A DNA stretch of 64,000 bases, taken from the NCBI GenBank assembly GCA_903892515.1, contig CAITIS010000098.1:101674-165673 (forward strand). Direction: 5' to 3'. How positions within the stretch are numbered: position 1 is the stretch's first letter; every line of letters begins with the position of its first letter. Shown piece by piece: positions 31,797 to 40,929 of the stretch. Made by a program: the position numbers and the translations under genes. Origin of the DNA: an uncultured Planctomycetota bacterium (GTDB taxonomy: Bacteria > Planctomycetota > Phycisphaerae > SM23-33). The notes below the pieces were generated by a model. The model worked only from the letters and a program-made list of their open reading frames with translations, ran no database searches and was not told the origin of the DNA.

Positions 31797-32162
31797 CCCC
31801 GGCCAGACCCGCCCGCAGGCTTTGCGATGATGGGAACCATCTGAGTGCCGGGTGCCATGGCCAGACTGTCGTCTTAGTCTGGCCATGCGCGGACGCTCAC
31901 AGCATGGCCAGCCCTGAACCGGGGGCTGACCATGGCACCCTTTCGGGCCGCTCTTCACTTGTGAAGCGTTCTCCCCTCAGCCGCCCTGTGGCCGGAGGTT
32001 CATCTATAGAAGGGCCGATGAACCTCGCGGCGCGCACAAGACCGTTCGCCCCAGCCGATTCTCCTTGGCCGGCCGGCACTTCCGATGTGATGGATACCTC
32101 GCCCTCCAGAGGCGCGAGCGTGCGCGTGACTTCGTGATGCCCATGCCACTCTTGCCAGGCCG
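31797..32162. other. Gap with nested palindrome, no gene seen
   Basis: The first 145 bases hold the GGTGCCAT-family element at 31850-31940. The rest has no reading frame with a credible start and product. Confidence 0.55.
31850..31940. repeat. Nested palindrome, GGTGCCAT family, copy 5
   Basis: Outer arms GGGTGCCATGG (31850-31860) and CCATGGCACCC (31930-31940) are exact inverse complements. The first inner hairpin has a perfect 12-bp stem (31856-31867 with 31876-31887) and the second uses CATGGCCAGCCC with its near-complement. Confidence 0.8.
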
Positions 32163-33197
32163 CTACGTCCGGACAAACCCATCGTTGGTTACGTCCACCT
32201 CGATGGTCTCGGGCTGGCCAAGTCCCATGAACTCGGCCGGCTGGGTGGAGGCCATGGCCCAGGCGGCCTCGAAGGGCACCGCGCAGTGTTTGACGACGTT
32301 TAAGATGGCGCAGTCCAGCGTCAAGGCCGAGCCGGCCAGGTAGGGGGTGCCGGCCAGGCAGACCTTGCGGTCTTCGCCCACCTGCACGAGCGTTGCGCCC
32401 AGCGAGTACTGCCCAGGCGGCATATCGGCGGCGGCCATGGCGTCGGTCGTCAGGATCGAGCGCTCGTAGCCTTTGGCGCGAAGGAAGTTCTTCAGGGCCG
32501 GGAAGTATATGTGGTGGCCATCGGCGATGAAGCTGCCTCGCAGCCGGTCGTCGGCCAGTTGGGCCTGGATGTAGTTCTGGTGCCGCGGCAGCAGGGCGTG
32601 GCTGCCGTTGCCCAGGTGCGTACACAGGACCGCTCCGGCCGCCACGGCCTCGGCGATGGTTGCATCATCGGCCATGTGATGCCCCAGCGCCATGCGGATG
32701 CCGCTGCGACTGCCACGGGCGATCATCTCGATGGCCCCGGGCAACTCCGGCGCCAGCGTGACGTACCTCAGCAGGCCGGCGCAAAGCTCCTGCAACTCAT
32801 CGAGCAGGTCGGGGTAGTCCTTGGGCAGCAGCACGTGGGCCTTGGGATGCGCCCCACGCGGGCCGTCCTCGGGACTGATGAACACGCCTTCAAGGTGCAG
32901 GCCGGGGATCATCCGCGCGATGCTCTCGTCCTGGCGGCGCAATTCGCAGATCCGCTTCAGCCGAGCCCGCACGCGCTCGATCGAGTCGGTGACGATCGTG
33001 GGCAGGAAGGCCGACACGCCGCGCCGGCGCATCGCCCGACACACCCGGCCAACGCTTTCGACGGTTAACGCCGCCGGGTCGCTGCAAAAGTCCACGCCGG
33101 CATAACCGTTGACCTGGATATCCACCAAGCCCGGCCCGGCCACATGCACCACCTGCCCGCGTGCGTCACGATCAGTTTTCACGTTCATAGCGTTCAT
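32163..33197 (-). CDS. nagA: N-acetylglucosamine-6-phosphate deacetylase
   Basis: A 344-residue amidohydrolase. PGLVDIQVNGYAGVDF, GLHLEGVFISPEDG, HLGNGSHALLPRHQNYI, FIADGHHI and LTTDAMAAADMPPGQY are the successive NagA motifs, with metal ligands Glu (HLEG) and His and the catalytic Asp (TDAM). The enzyme removes acetate from GlcNAc-6-P in amino-sugar recycling. It is shorter than typical NagA (about 380 residues): most of the N-terminal beta-sandwich strand region is missing before PGLVDIQ, and the start codon is therefore less certain. It is transcribed away from the leuS gene. Confidence 0.85.
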   Translation of the reverse strand: MNAMNVKTDRDARGQVVHVAGPGLVDIQVNGYAGVDFCSDPAALTVESVGRVCRAMRRRGVSAFLPTIVTDSIERVRARLKRICELRRQDESIARMIPGLHLEGVFISPEDGPRGAHPKAHVLLPKDYPDLLDELQELCAGLLRYVTLAPELPGAIEMIARGSRSGIRMALGHHMADDATIAEAVAAGAVLCTHLGNGSHALLPRHQNYIQAQLADDRLRGSFIADGHHIYFPALKNFLRAKGYERSILTTDAMAAADMPPGQYSLGATLVQVGEDRKVCLAGTPYLAGSALTLDCAILNVVKHCAVPFEAAWAMASTQPAEFMGLGQPETIEVDVTNDGFVRT

Positions 33198-33521
33198 GCC
33201 CTCTGGCAGACTTTCGTTCCGTATTCGATTGTTTCCTCGAACATACGTCTCTTGGTGGCGGCGGTGTGCCGCCCCTTCGGGGCTCGTTTTGGGGCCGCCA
33301 GTTCCGGGGGCTCACGCCCCCGGCTACAATCGTGCCGGCCCCTCGGGCCTGAATGCCAACGTTGGCGATACAATCGTTAGCAACGCGATCGTTAGCGAGG
33401 CAGGACTTGTTTGCGAACGCGACATGCGTTCACTCCTGCTGGAACGCGGTTGATGAACTCGACCGGCTCTCGAACTGCGAATCCACGAATCCACGAGTTC
33501 ACGGGTCAACGAATTCACGCC
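33198..33521. other. Gap between leuS end and nagA start
   Basis: Contains a perfect palindrome CCGGGGGC-TCAC-GCCCCCGG (33304-33323) of a type common in planctomycete genomes. It also has short CGATACAATCGTTAGC-like direct repeats near 33367-33396 and AATCCACGA repeats near 33480-33497. No gene is seen. Confidence 0.55.
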
Positions 33522-36446
33522 CTACTTCACGACGATATTCACCATCCGGCCGGGCACGACGATCCTCTTGACGACCGTCTTGCCTTCGACGGCGGCGGCC
33601 ACCTTGGCATCGGCCAAAGCTAGCGCCAGCACCTGTTCTTGCGTCGCATCGACCGGCACGACCACTCGGCCGCGGATCTTTCCATTCACCTGCACGGGCA
33701 ATTCGACCGTCAGCTCTTCCAGCAGGGCCTCGTCGTACTTTGGCCAGGCTTCGTGCGCCAATGACTGGCTGTGCCCGAGCATCGACCACAATTCCTCAGC
33801 CAGGTGCGGCGTGAACGGCGCGACCACCAGCATGAACCGCTGGGCCTGATCCTTCGAGATCGCCCCGGTCTTGTACACGAGGTTGACGAACTCCATCATG
33901 GCCGCGATGGCGGTGTTGAACTTCATGGCCTCGACATCTTCGGAGACTTTCTTGATGAGCTTGTGCAGGGCCTTTTCGACCTGCGCGTCGCTCTGGTCCT
34001 TGATGAGGGCAGCCATGTCTTCGCTGCCGCAGATCATCCGCCAGACGCGCTGGCAGAAGCGGTGCACGCCCGGCACGTCGCGCGTGTTCCAGGGCTTGGA
34101 GGCGTCCAGCGGACCCATGAACATTTCATACAGCCGGAAGGTGTCGGCCCCGTAGCCGGCGATCACGACGTCGGGGTTGACCACGTTCTTGAGGCTCTTG
34201 GACATCTTCTCCACCGACTCGATCAGCTCTTCGCCGGTGGCCTTGAGCCGCGGCTTGTCGCCGGAAAAGTCGATGTCGTCATACCCGATGCACATGCCGC
34301 GGCGGTCGCGATAGGCGAAGCTGCGGATCATGCCCTGGTTGAAGAGCTTGCCGAACGGCTCGACCGTGCTGACGTGGCCAAGGTCGAACAGCACCTTGTG
34401 CCAGAAGCGGGCATACAGCAGGTGCAGCACGGCATGCTCGGCCCCGCCGACGTAAAGGTCCACGCCGCCGTGCTGGCCTTTCTCCCGCTCATCACAGCCG
34501 GGGGCGGCTGTGCCACGGGTGGGTGTGGCGCGATTGGTAGGGCCGGCAGGCTTGCCCACGCATTCGCTGCCCATCCAGTACGCCTCGATGGCCGGATCGA
34601 CGAGTTGCTTGTCGTTGCGCGGGTCGAGGTAGCGCAGGAAGTACCAGCACGAGCCGGCCCATTGCGGCATGGTGTTGGTCTCGCGCCTGGCCGGACCGCC
34701 GCAGCGCGGACAAGTCGTGTTGAGCCACTCCGTGGCCTTGGCCAGCGGCGGCGAGGGCAGGGCGTTGGGGTCTTCCGAAGCGGCCGGGCTGAAGTCGTCC
34801 ATCTCCGGCAGCATGAGCGGCAGGGCACTTTCGGGCAGGGCGACCGTGCCGCAGGCCGGGCAGTGGACGATGGGGAACGGCTCGCCCCAGTACCGCTGAC
34901 GCGAGAAGAGCCAATCGCGCAGCTTGTAGTTGACGGCCTGTTTGCCCAGGCCGGCCTTGTGGAGGTCGTCGGTGATCTGCTGCTTGATATCGCTTGTGGG
35001 CAGGCCGTCGTAGTGACCGCTGTTGATGGCGACGCCGTCGTCGATGAACCCGCGCCAATCTTGCCCAGCGGTCGGCTGGACGACCTGCACGATGGGCAGG
35101 GCGAACTTCTCGGCGAATTCCATGTCGCGCGTGTCGTGGGCGGGCACGGCCATGATCGCCCCGGTGCCGTAGCCCATCATCACGTAGTCGGCCACCCAGA
35201 TCGGGATGGCCTGGCGCGTGACGGGATTGATGGCGTAGGCCCCGGTGAACACGCCGGTCTTGTCCTTGCTCTCGGCTGAACGTTCCAGTTCGGATTTGTT
35301 CTTAGCGGCCTGGACGTACGCCTCGACCTCCTGCTTCTGCTGGGGCGTGGTGATCTCCGCCACCAGTTCGTGCTCGGGCGCCAGCACCATGTATGTAGCG
35401 CCGAAAAGCGTGTCCGGCCGAGTGGTGAAGACGCGGATTACATCGAGTTCCGGCGCTGCCGGCATGCCTCGGCCGCGGCGTTCAAACCATTCTTCGGTGC
35501 CGACGGACTCCAGCGGGAAGTCCACCTCGGCCCCGACGCTCTTGCCGATCCAGTTCCGCTGCATGGCCTTGATCGGCTCGGGCCAATCGAGCACGCCCAG
35601 ATCGTCGATCAGCCGATCGGCGTAGGCCGTAATGCGGAGCATCCATTGCCGCAACGGCCGGCGGTACACCGGGAAGTTGCCACGGTCACTCCGGCCTTCG
35701 TTGGTGACTTCTTCATTGGCCAGCACCGTGCCGAGCATCGGGCACCAGTTCACCGGCACCTCGGCCTGATAGGCCAGGCGGTATTCATCGATCAGCCGAT
35801 GTCTCTGATCCGCTTCGAGTTCGTAAAACTTGAGGTTGCCCATGCCCACGGCCTGGAGGTTAAGGTCGGGAATCTTGTTGGGTGAGATGTTGGGCACGAG
35901 GTCGCCACTCAAGTTCACCACAAACTGCCCGGACTGAAGCTTGGCCTCAAGCTCGGCGATGGGCCGGGCCGCATTTACTTCAGGGTCGAACCACGAGTTG
36001 TACAGTTGCAGGAATATCCACTGTGTCCAGCGGTAGTACTCGACGTCGGTGGTGGCCACGCGGCGCGACCAGTCGTAGGAGAAGCCGAACATCCGGATCT
36101 GTCGCTCGATGTTGGCAATGTTGCGTGCAGTGGTCACGCGCGGGTGTACGCCCTGTTCGACGGCGTATTGCTCCGCCGGCAGGCCGAAGGAGTCATAGCC
36201 CATCGGGTGCAGAACGTTGAAGCCCTGCATGCGCCGGTAGCGGGCGACGATGTCAGTGGCCGTGTAGCCCTCGGGATGGCCGACGTGCAGCCCCGCGCCG
36301 GAGGGGTAGGGGAACATGTCCAGCACGTAGTACTTGGGCCGCTCGACGAAGCCCTGCTCGCCCGGATTGGGCTGGACGAACGTGCCATGCTTCTCCCAGT
36401 ACTCTTGCCATTTCTTCTCAATGGCAGCGAAGTCATACCCGGCCAT
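33522..36446 (-). CDS. leuS: Leucine-tRNA ligase with a 37-residue repeat-encoded insertion
   Basis: A 974-residue Leu[13 protein letters not shown] contains the HIGH motif (His54-His57), [19 protein letters not shown] marks the editing domain, and KMSKS is at 747-751. A zinc-type segment (CPACG, CPRCGG) and the C-terminal anticodon-binding domain are present. Between EAYW (624) and VDLYVGG (662), where homologues are contiguous or nearly so, residues 625-661 are a Pro/Gly/Thr-rich stretch. It is encoded by a palindromic repeat (34493-34512), and the frame is preserved. The gene is preceded on its own strand by a Leu-rich leader peptide and an intrinsic terminator, so leucine-dependent attenuation is likely. 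Confidence 0.92.
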   Translation of the reverse strand: MAGYDFAAIEKKWQEYWEKHGTFVQPNPGEQGFVERPKYYVLDMFPYPSGAGLHVGHPEGYTATDIVARYRRMQGFNVLHPMGYDSFGLPAEQYAVEQGVHPRVTTARNIANIERQIRMFGFSYDWSRRVATTDVEYYRWTQWIFLQLYNSWFDPEVNAARPIAELEAKLQSGQFVVNLSGDLVPNISPNKIPDLNLQAVGMGNLKFYELEADQRHRLIDEYRLAYQAEVPVNWCPMLGTVLANEEVTNEGRSDRGNFPVYRRPLRQWMLRITAYADRLIDDLGVLDWPEPIKAMQRNWIGKSVGAEVDFPLESVGTEEWFERRGRGMPAAPELDVIRVFTTRPDTLFGATYMVLAPEHELVAEITTPQQKQEVEAYVQAAKNKSELERSAESKDKTGVFTGAYAINPVTRQAIPIWVADYVMMGYGTGAIMAVPAHDTRDMEFAEKFALPIVQVVQPTAGQDWRGFIDDGVAINSGHYDGLPTSDIKQQITDDLHKAGLGKQAVNYKLRDWLFSRQRYWGEPFPIVHCPACGTVALPESALPLMLPEMDDFSPAASEDPNALPSPPLAKATEWLNTTCPRCGGPARRETNTMPQWAGSCWYFLRYLDPRNDKQLVDPAIEAYWMGSECVGKPAGPTNRATPTRGTAAPGCDEREKGQHGGVDLYVGGAEHAVLHLLYARFWHKVLFDLGHVSTVEPFGKLFNQGMIRSFAYRDRRGMCIGYDDIDFSGDKPRLKATGEELIESVEKMSKSLKNVVNPDVVIAGYGADTFRLYEMFMGPLDASKPWNTRDVPGVHRFCQRVWRMICGSEDMAALIKDQSDAQVEKALHKLIKKVSEDVEAMKFNTAIAAMMEFVNLVYKTGAISKDQAQRFMLVVAPFTPHLAEELWSMLGHSQSLAHEAWPKYDEALLEELTVELPVQVNGKIRGRVVVPVDATQEQVLALALADAKVAAAVEGKTVVKRIVVPGRMVNIVVK
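34493..34512. repeat. Palindrome inside leuS (CACAGCCG-GGGG-CGGCTGTG)
   Basis: A perfect 8-bp stem with a four-base loop, followed by CCACGGGTGGGTG. The same hairpin and CCACGG tail occur in the intergenic composite elements near 39296, 49104 and, inverted, 57075. Here it is translated within leuS. Confidence 0.8.
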
Positions 36447-36467
36447 AGTTCACCTTTCCTAGCCAAC

Positions 36468-36498
36468 AAAAAACCCCGCGATCTCGGGGACCGCGGGG
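36468..36498 (-). terminator. Intrinsic terminator (attenuator) ahead of leuS
   Basis: On the minus strand a 10-bp stem (36498-36489 with 36483-36474, one G-U) with a five-base loop is followed by six T residues (36473-36468). It ends about 20 bases before the leuS start. Confidence 0.85.
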
Positions 36499-36525
36499 TG
36501 GCATTGTAGCGCGAAACCCGCGATC
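36489..36525 (-). promoter_or_regulatory. Antiterminator pairing in the leuS leader
   Basis: GATCGCGGG (minus strand, 36525-36517), which starts two bases after the leader stop codon, can pair over nine positions (one G-U) with CCCGCGGTC, part of the 5' arm of the terminator (36497-36489). Formation of this pair would prevent the terminator. Confidence 0.65.
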
Positions 36526-36527
36526 CG

Positions 36528-36626
36528 TCAGCGCAGCAGCAATCCCAGCAGGCCCAGGCTTCGCCGCAGCGAGTCGGGCAGGGTCAGACGGCTCAGGGTT
36601 GTGCTCTGACGGACCATAATTCTCAT
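36528..36626 (-). CDS. Leu-rich leader peptide of leuS
   Basis: A 32-codon reading frame on the minus strand with 10 Leu codons, ending SLGLLGLLLR then TGA. Seven further in-frame ATG or upstream extension possibilities exist in principle, since the frame is open to 36776; the ATGs at 36626 or 36617 give the leader-like size, though neither has a clear Shine-Dalgarno site. It lies directly upstream of an antiterminator/terminator pair and leuS. Leucine shortage would stall ribosomes in the terminal Leu cluster and favour antitermination. The layout matches the cimA leader in this window. Confidence 0.75.
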   Translation of the reverse strand: MRIMVRQSTTLSRLTLPDSLRRSLGLLGLLLR

Positions 36627-36630
36627 AATA

Positions 36631-36659
36631 GGTGTATCGGCCGGCAGAAGGCTTGTCAA
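36631..36659 (-). promoter_or_regulatory. Possible promoter for the leuS leader
   Basis: A perfect TTGACA lies at 36659-36654 on the minus strand. The -10 is unclear: TACACC is at the right distance (17 bases) but weak, while TATTAT (36630-36625) is better but 23 bases away and overlaps the first leader ATG. Confidence 0.4.
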
Positions 36660-36776
36660 CAAAAGCTTCGCCCCTAAACCGGGCCCCTCGGCCGGCGGGA
36701 GGGCCGATGCTTCCGGCCCGGCGGCCTCTCTCGCCCGGCTGTTGCGAAATAGATCAGATTCTTGCCCGATTCTCAC

Positions 36777-36804
36777 TTGACGAATCAGTGTTACGCGGTA
36801 TGAT
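36777..36804 (+). promoter_or_regulatory. Promoter of the candidate small RNA
   Basis: TTGACG (36777-36782), 16 bases, TATGAT (36799-36804). The predicted start near 36811 is followed within 95 bases by a strong terminator and no reading frame, which points to a small RNA. Confidence 0.65.
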
Positions 36805-36810
36805 GTTTAC

Positions 36811-36905
36811 TGAATGATTTACTAGCGCTCCGTTCAGGCTCCCCTCCCCTGAACGGTGATCTATAGCCTGCTCAGGCTCCCCTCCCCTGAGCGGGCTTTT
36901 TTTTT
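36811..36905 (+). ncRNA. Candidate small RNA with two identical CUCCCCUCC loops
   Basis: About 95 bases between a good promoter and a T9 run. Hairpin 1 has a perfect 9-bp stem (36830-36838 with 36848-36856). Hairpin 2 has an 11-bp stem with one G-T (36866-36876 with 36886-36896) and doubles as the terminator. Both display the same nine-base loop CTCCCCTCC, which contains CCTCC, the complement of a Shine-Dalgarno GGAGG. C-rich loop sRNAs that block ribosome-binding sites are known in other phyla. The function here is inferred from structure alone. Confidence 0.65.
36886..36905 (+). terminator. Terminator of the candidate small RNA
   Basis: The 3' arm of the second hairpin (36886-36896) is followed by nine T residues (36897-36905). 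Confidence 0.8.
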
Positions 36906-37024
36906 GCCCACATTTCCGGGTAAGTTCCGCCTGAGAATCTCCAATCCAGCGGCAAGCGTCGGCGCATCCTTTCACGCGAGATTACGCGGTGGCGGCACCT
37001 TGGAAAGGGTGGAAGCGGACGGCG

Positions 37025-37648
37025 TCACAGCGACTTGATGGCGTCGCGAAGGAAGAGCAGGCCGAAGATCCCCATTGCCGACGAGCAGGCGATGGCGATT
37101 ACACGCTGCGTCTTTGGGCCCAGCAGGCCGACTCCCTTATTGCTGGCCAGCGAGAGCGCCTCCAGCCAGACCAAGTCGCACAGCCAGTGCATGACCGCGA
37201 ACAGGCCAAAAGCCAGTACGCCCAGGCTCATGCCGCGCGTGCTCAGTGCCAGGCCGACGGTGGCCCACCAGAGCAGGAAGTACGGGTTGCCGCCGGTCAG
37301 TACGATCCCGGTCAGCACCGGCCGGCCCGTGCGAGGTGGGGCGCCTTGACTCGCCGGCCGACGAAGTCCGTATAGCATCAGCCCAGCCATGGCCAGCAGC
37401 GCCGCTCCACCGGCCAGGCCCACGCCGGAACGAAAGCCCTGCGACGCCAGCACCGTCCCCGCCCCGGCCATGATCAGGCCCATCAGCGGGAACTCGACGA
37501 TGCCGTGCCCGATGGCGATCCATGCGCCCGCGTGGGGCTTGCGGACGCCGGCGGCCAAGGTGGCGGCCGTCACCGGTCCCGGGGCCAGTACGCCCGAGAA
37601 CGATATGACAGCGGCCTCGACCAGAAATGTACCGAGAGAATCAGCCAT
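37025..37648 (-). CDS. LysE-family exporter
   Basis: A 207-residue membrane protein with about six hydrophobic segments. SFSGVLAPGPVTAATLAAG near the N-terminus is the PGP motif of the LysE/RhtB superfamily, and LTGGNPYFLLWWATVG is the second conserved stretch (the NPK-like region of relatives). These export amino acids or related small molecules. It is transcribed towards the sRNA region and is followed closely by it without overlap. Substrate unknown. Confidence 0.82.
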   Translation of the reverse strand: MADSLGTFLVEAAVISFSGVLAPGPVTAATLAAGVRKPHAGAWIAIGHGIVEFPLMGLIMAGAGTVLASQGFRSGVGLAGGAALLAMAGLMLYGLRRPASQGAPPRTGRPVLTGIVLTGGNPYFLLWWATVGLALSTRGMSLGVLAFGLFAVMHWLCDLVWLEALSLASNKGVGLLGPKTQRVIAIACSSAMGIFGLLFLRDAIKSL

Positions 37649-37750
37649 GGCTGCTCAGCAAAGCAGAAGTGCGGGCCGGTGGCAAGAGGCCAGCGCCTCG
37701 CATGTTGCCCATACTGCTAGGACGGTGGCCAATAAGCCTTTTCCGACTGG

Positions 37751-37815
37751 GTGGCGGGTTTCCTAACCTGCCACCTCTCATCGGTGGGGACGTGGCGGAT
37801 TGGGAAACCCGCCAC
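37751..37815. repeat. Nested palindrome GTGGCGGGTTTCC
   Basis: Outer 13-base arms (37751-37763 and 37803-37815) are exact inverse complements, with an inner CCACC/GGTGG hairpin. It lies between the LysE and helicase genes and has a different arm sequence from the GGTGCCAT family. Confidence 0.7.
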
Positions 37816-37840
37816 GCGGAAATCTGTTTCGGCAATTACT

Positions 37841-39076
37841 CTAGGCCTTGGCCTGGACGGTCCTGCCTCGTCGGCCGCCGCGTGGCGGGCCGCGACGGTG
37901 GCCGCGGCGGGAGCCATGCTCTTCCGAGCCGACCGGCGGCGGGGCGGAAAGATCTTCGTCGGTCAGGTTGGTGATCGGGATTTCCAGCAACCGCTGCACG
38001 TTCCGCAGGTACTTGCGTTCCGGCGGGGTAACGAAGCTGGTGGCCTTGCCCGTGGCAGCCACGCGGGCCGTCCGCCCGATGCGGTGAATGTAATCATCGG
38101 CGGCGTGCGGGAAGTCGAAGTTGATGACGTGCTCGATGTCGGCTACGTCGATGCCGCGGGCGGCGATGTCCGTGGCCATCAGGATGCGGTACTTGCCGGC
38201 GCGGAAGCCGGCCATGGCCTCGTCGCGGGCGCACTGCTCGCGGTCGGCGTGCAGCCGGGTGATGCCGCGCACGCTCCGGCCGATCTGGGTGGCCAACTTA
38301 TCCACGCCGCGCTTGGTGCGGCAGAAGATCAGCGTCCGACCACGATTATGCTTGAGCAGGTCCAGCAGCACGTCGGTCTTGCGTTCCACCGGCAGGTAGA
38401 TAATCTGCTGCTCGGCTCGCTCGGCCGGGAGTTGCAGGCCGACCTGCACCGTCACCGGCTTGATCATGTGCTTATGCACGATCGGCTGGACGTCCTTAGG
38501 CAGCGTGGCAGTGAACATCACCGTTTGCCGCTGCTCAGGCAGGCAGGCGAAAATGCGGCGAAGCTGGGGCATGAAGCCCATATCGTGCATGCGGTCGGCC
38601 TCGTCGACGGCCAGAATCTCGACCTCGCGCAGGTTAAGCGTGTTGGATTCGAGGTGGTCGATCAACCGGCCGGGGGTGGCGATGATCACGTTGGGCCAGG
38701 AGGTGATGGCCTTGCGGTCAGCGTCCATGGGCAGGCCGCCTACCAGCACCACCACGCGGACGCCGCTGGACTTGCCCAGCATCTGAAAGACCTTGGCTGT
38801 CTGCTGCGCCAGCTCGCGCGTCGGCACGATGACAAGTGCGCCAAGTTCCATGCGTCCGTGCAGCTTCTGAATGATGGGCAGGGCGAATGCAGCCGTCTTG
38901 CCGGTACCGGTTTGCGCCAGGCCGATCACGTCCTTACCTTCCAAAACCAGGGGGATAGTTTGGGCTTGAATCGGGGTGGGGGCGTGATAACCGCTGGCCT
39001 TGATATCCTGAAGAATGCACTCTTCCAGGGCAAAATCTTCAAACTTCATCTGTTCTTGCGTGTCCAACAAATCCAA
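37841..39076 (-). CDS. DEAD-box ATP-dependent RNA helicase (RhlE-like)
   Basis: A 411-residue helicase. In order: Q motif (MKFEDFALEECILQDI, PTPIQAQTIP), motif I AQTGTGKT, PTRELAQQ, TPGRLIDHL, DEAD in VDEADRMHDMGF, FTATLP, then IFCRTKRGVD, TDIAARGIDV and HRIGRTAR. The C-terminal 40 residues are Arg/Gly-rich, as in RhlE- and CsdA-type helicases, and probably bind RNA. I use the TTG at 39076 because AGGAG lies nine bases upstream; an ATG at 39049 is an alternative. It likely helps ribosome assembly or RNA decay. Confidence 0.9.
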   Translation of the reverse strand: MDLLDTQEQMKFEDFALEECILQDIKASGYHAPTPIQAQTIPLVLEGKDVIGLAQTGTGKTAAFALPIIQKLHGRMELGALVIVPTRELAQQTAKVFQMLGKSSGVRVVVLVGGLPMDADRKAITSWPNVIIATPGRLIDHLESNTLNLREVEILAVDEADRMHDMGFMPQLRRIFACLPEQRQTVMFTATLPKDVQPIVHKHMIKPVTVQVGLQLPAERAEQQIIYLPVERKTDVLLDLLKHNRGRTLIFCRTKRGVDKLATQIGRSVRGITRLHADREQCARDEAMAGFRAGKYRILMATDIAARGIDVADIEHVINFDFPHAADDYIHRIGRTARVAATGKATSFVTPPERKYLRNVQRLLEIPITNLTDEDLSAPPPVGSEEHGSRRGHRRGPPRGGRRGRTVQAKA

Positions 39077-39216
39077 ACGACGATACTCCTAAGATGTCGC
39101 ACTGGCCAACCCAACGTGGACGGGCCCCCGACTCATGCTTACGATCTTACGCTATTGTACCTCGAAAGTTGCAATTAACAAGTTGATTGTTCGGCCAGAT
39201 TGGACGGGCAGATGCC

Positions 39217-39321
39217 AGAACCGGTTTTATAACCGTGGTACGCCCGACCTCGGGCGTGAAACCGCGCGAGAAGGTATCGATGTGGCCGCAACAGCCACAG
39301 CCGAGGGCGGCTGTGCCACGG
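39217..39321. repeat. Composite two-hairpin element, copy 1
   Basis: Starts with GAACCGGTTTTATAACCG, then hairpin A (CGCCCGACCTCGGGCG, 39241-39256), a linker of about 38 bases, and hairpin B (CACAGCCGAGGGCGGCTGTG, 39296-39315) with a CCACGG tail. The same order recurs at 49033 and, inverted, at 57059. Confidence 0.7.
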
Positions 39322-39375
39322 GGTCAATCACGGCCGACGCTTGCCCCCGGGCCCTGCCAACATTCGCTACGGCGA

Positions 39376-40929
39376 TCACTTCGGCTCGTAGATCACCATC
39401 AAGGCCGGGCGCAGCTGGGGCTGCTTGCACTCCCGGCTGTAGATGAGCATGTAATCCAGGCTGTCGCCGTGGAAGATGAAGCCGTGGTTGGCGTGCTGGC
39501 CGTCGGTCCAAAACCTTACGGCATGGGTAAAGTCCCAGACGCTCGCCCGTCCCTGCGCCGGCCCGTGGGCCAGGAAGATCGGCAGGAAGTCCGGGTCGTC
39601 CTGCCCGTAAAAGCAGCCGCTGACGGCCTTCCAGAGCTTGCCGTCGGCGTACTGGTAGCCGTTGACTTCGGACTCTTCCCACGGACGCATGCACGGCTCA
39701 GCCACCCACATGTTGGCCATCTTGGTGGCGTCGCGGCTCTGCTCCAGGCGGTTGAGCAGCAGTTGGGCCGAGAGGATCTCCGAGCCTTTGGGAATGACCG
39801 ACAGATCGACCTGGGCGATCAACGCCCGGTGTCGCATGAAGGCTTCGAGATAGTCATTCTTGCCCGAGTTGGTCTCCCGGCCAGGCAGCGGGCCGTCGGG
39901 GCCGTGGCAGTCGAGATGGGCGTCCTTCCAGCCAGCGTACGCCTTCTCCGGCTCGGCAGGGTCAAAGCCGGCCTGACCGTCGCGGAAGATGGCGAGGATG
40001 GCCTTGGGGTGATCCTTCTTGATCTCCTGGTAGTTCCGCGTGAAATCGGCTTCGATCTCTTCGAGCGTCTTGACCTGCGGCGGGGTCCACTGGTCCTTGA
40101 GCTTGGCCGCTAAGGTCGCGCAGTCGGGCACGGCCAGCTCAGTGCCCGAGACCGTGAATGCGGGCATCTTGCCGGTTCGGCTGAACTCGCGGAGGTTGTG
40201 CATCGAGTGGCCTTCCCACCAGTACGGCGTCCACATCGGGTCGCGGAAGGAGTTGCGGGCCGGCTTGTCGGGGCTCAGTCGGACGTTGTCGACGTAGAGC
40301 GTCTGCCCATCGGCTGGGCGGTAGGCGTAGATCGCCAGCGAAACGACGTCGCCGTACTTGCCGGCGATCGGCCCCCAGCCTTCGGGGTGCTTCAGGTACA
40401 GCTGGATCTCATTCTTGCCCGGGGCAAGGTAGATCGTGCGGTCCCAGACTGCCCCGACATCCTCGGGGCTCTTGCGTTGCGTGATGCGCAGGCCGGCCAA
40501 GGTGGGGCGGTCGGCCGTCATGTCCAGCTTGATGGAGTTGAATTCCTGCCAGTCGCCGCCGATGGGCAGCTTGGCATCGGCGACGCCCGGCCATCGGCCG
40601 CCGTGGAAGATGATCTTCAGAGCCTTTGAGCCGTTGGTGGCGTTCTTATCAGAAAGTTCTGCGGTAGCGGCCATTGGCGAGGCATCGGGCTTGGTGCCGG
40701 CGGCGGCAGGGGGCACAGCGGCAGGCTCAGGCATCGTAGAGGGTTGCGAACTGGCGGGCGCGGGGGCTTGGCCGACAGTTACCGGCGACCAGTTGGCCAG
40801 ATCGGCGGGGTTCTCGAAATCCAGCAGCATGGCATCTTCAGCCCGCGCCGGCTGTGCCAACGACAGCGCCAACGTCAAGCCAATTGCGGACACCAGCACG
40901 ACAGACGACATGGCGGTGCGATGATTCAT
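39376..40929 (-). CDS. Secreted protein with carbohydrate-binding-like and DNRLRE-like domains
   Basis: A 517-residue exported protein. The ATG at 40929 has AGGAG seven bases upstream and gives a signal peptide ending ARAED. Residues 50-90 are a Pro/Ala/Ser linker. Residues 95-235 resemble a beta-sandwich binding domain (SKALKIIFHGGRWPGV, TIYLAPGKNEIQLYLKH). Residues 320-515 fit the DNRLRE pattern seen in secreted proteins (IPKGSEILSAQLLLNRLEQ, WVAEPCMRPWEESEVN, LRPALMVIYEP). It is divergent from a GH130 gene, which suggests a role in handling polysaccharides, but no catalytic site is identified. Confidence 0.65.
   Translation of the reverse strand: MNHRTAMSSVVLVSAIGLTLALSLAQPARAEDAMLLDFENPADLANWSPVTVGQAPAPASSQPSTMPEPAAVPPAAAGTKPDASPMAATAELSDKNATNGSKALKIIFHGGRWPGVADAKLPIGGDWQEFNSIKLDMTADRPTLAGLRITQRKSPEDVGAVWDRTIYLAPGKNEIQLYLKHPEGWGPIAGKYGDVVSLAIYAYRPADGQTLYVDNVRLSPDKPARNSFRDPMWTPYWWEGHSMHNLREFSRTGKMPAFTVSGTELAVPDCATLAAKLKDQWTPPQVKTLEEIEADFTRNYQEIKKDHPKAILAIFRDGQAGFDPAEPEKAYAGWKDAHLDCHGPDGPLPGRETNSGKNDYLEAFMRHRALIAQVDLSVIPKGSEILSAQLLLNRLEQSRDATKMANMWVAEPCMRPWEESEVNGYQYADGKLWKAVSGCFYGQDDPDFLPIFLAHGPAQGRASVWDFTHAVRFWTDGQHANHGFIFHGDSLDYMLIYSRECKQPQLRPALMVIYEPK

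Noticed and set aside
33771..35279. A 502-residue frame on the plus strand opposite leuS
   Set aside because: The composition is that of a GC-rich shadow frame, with no family motifs; the minus strand encodes a clear LeuRS.
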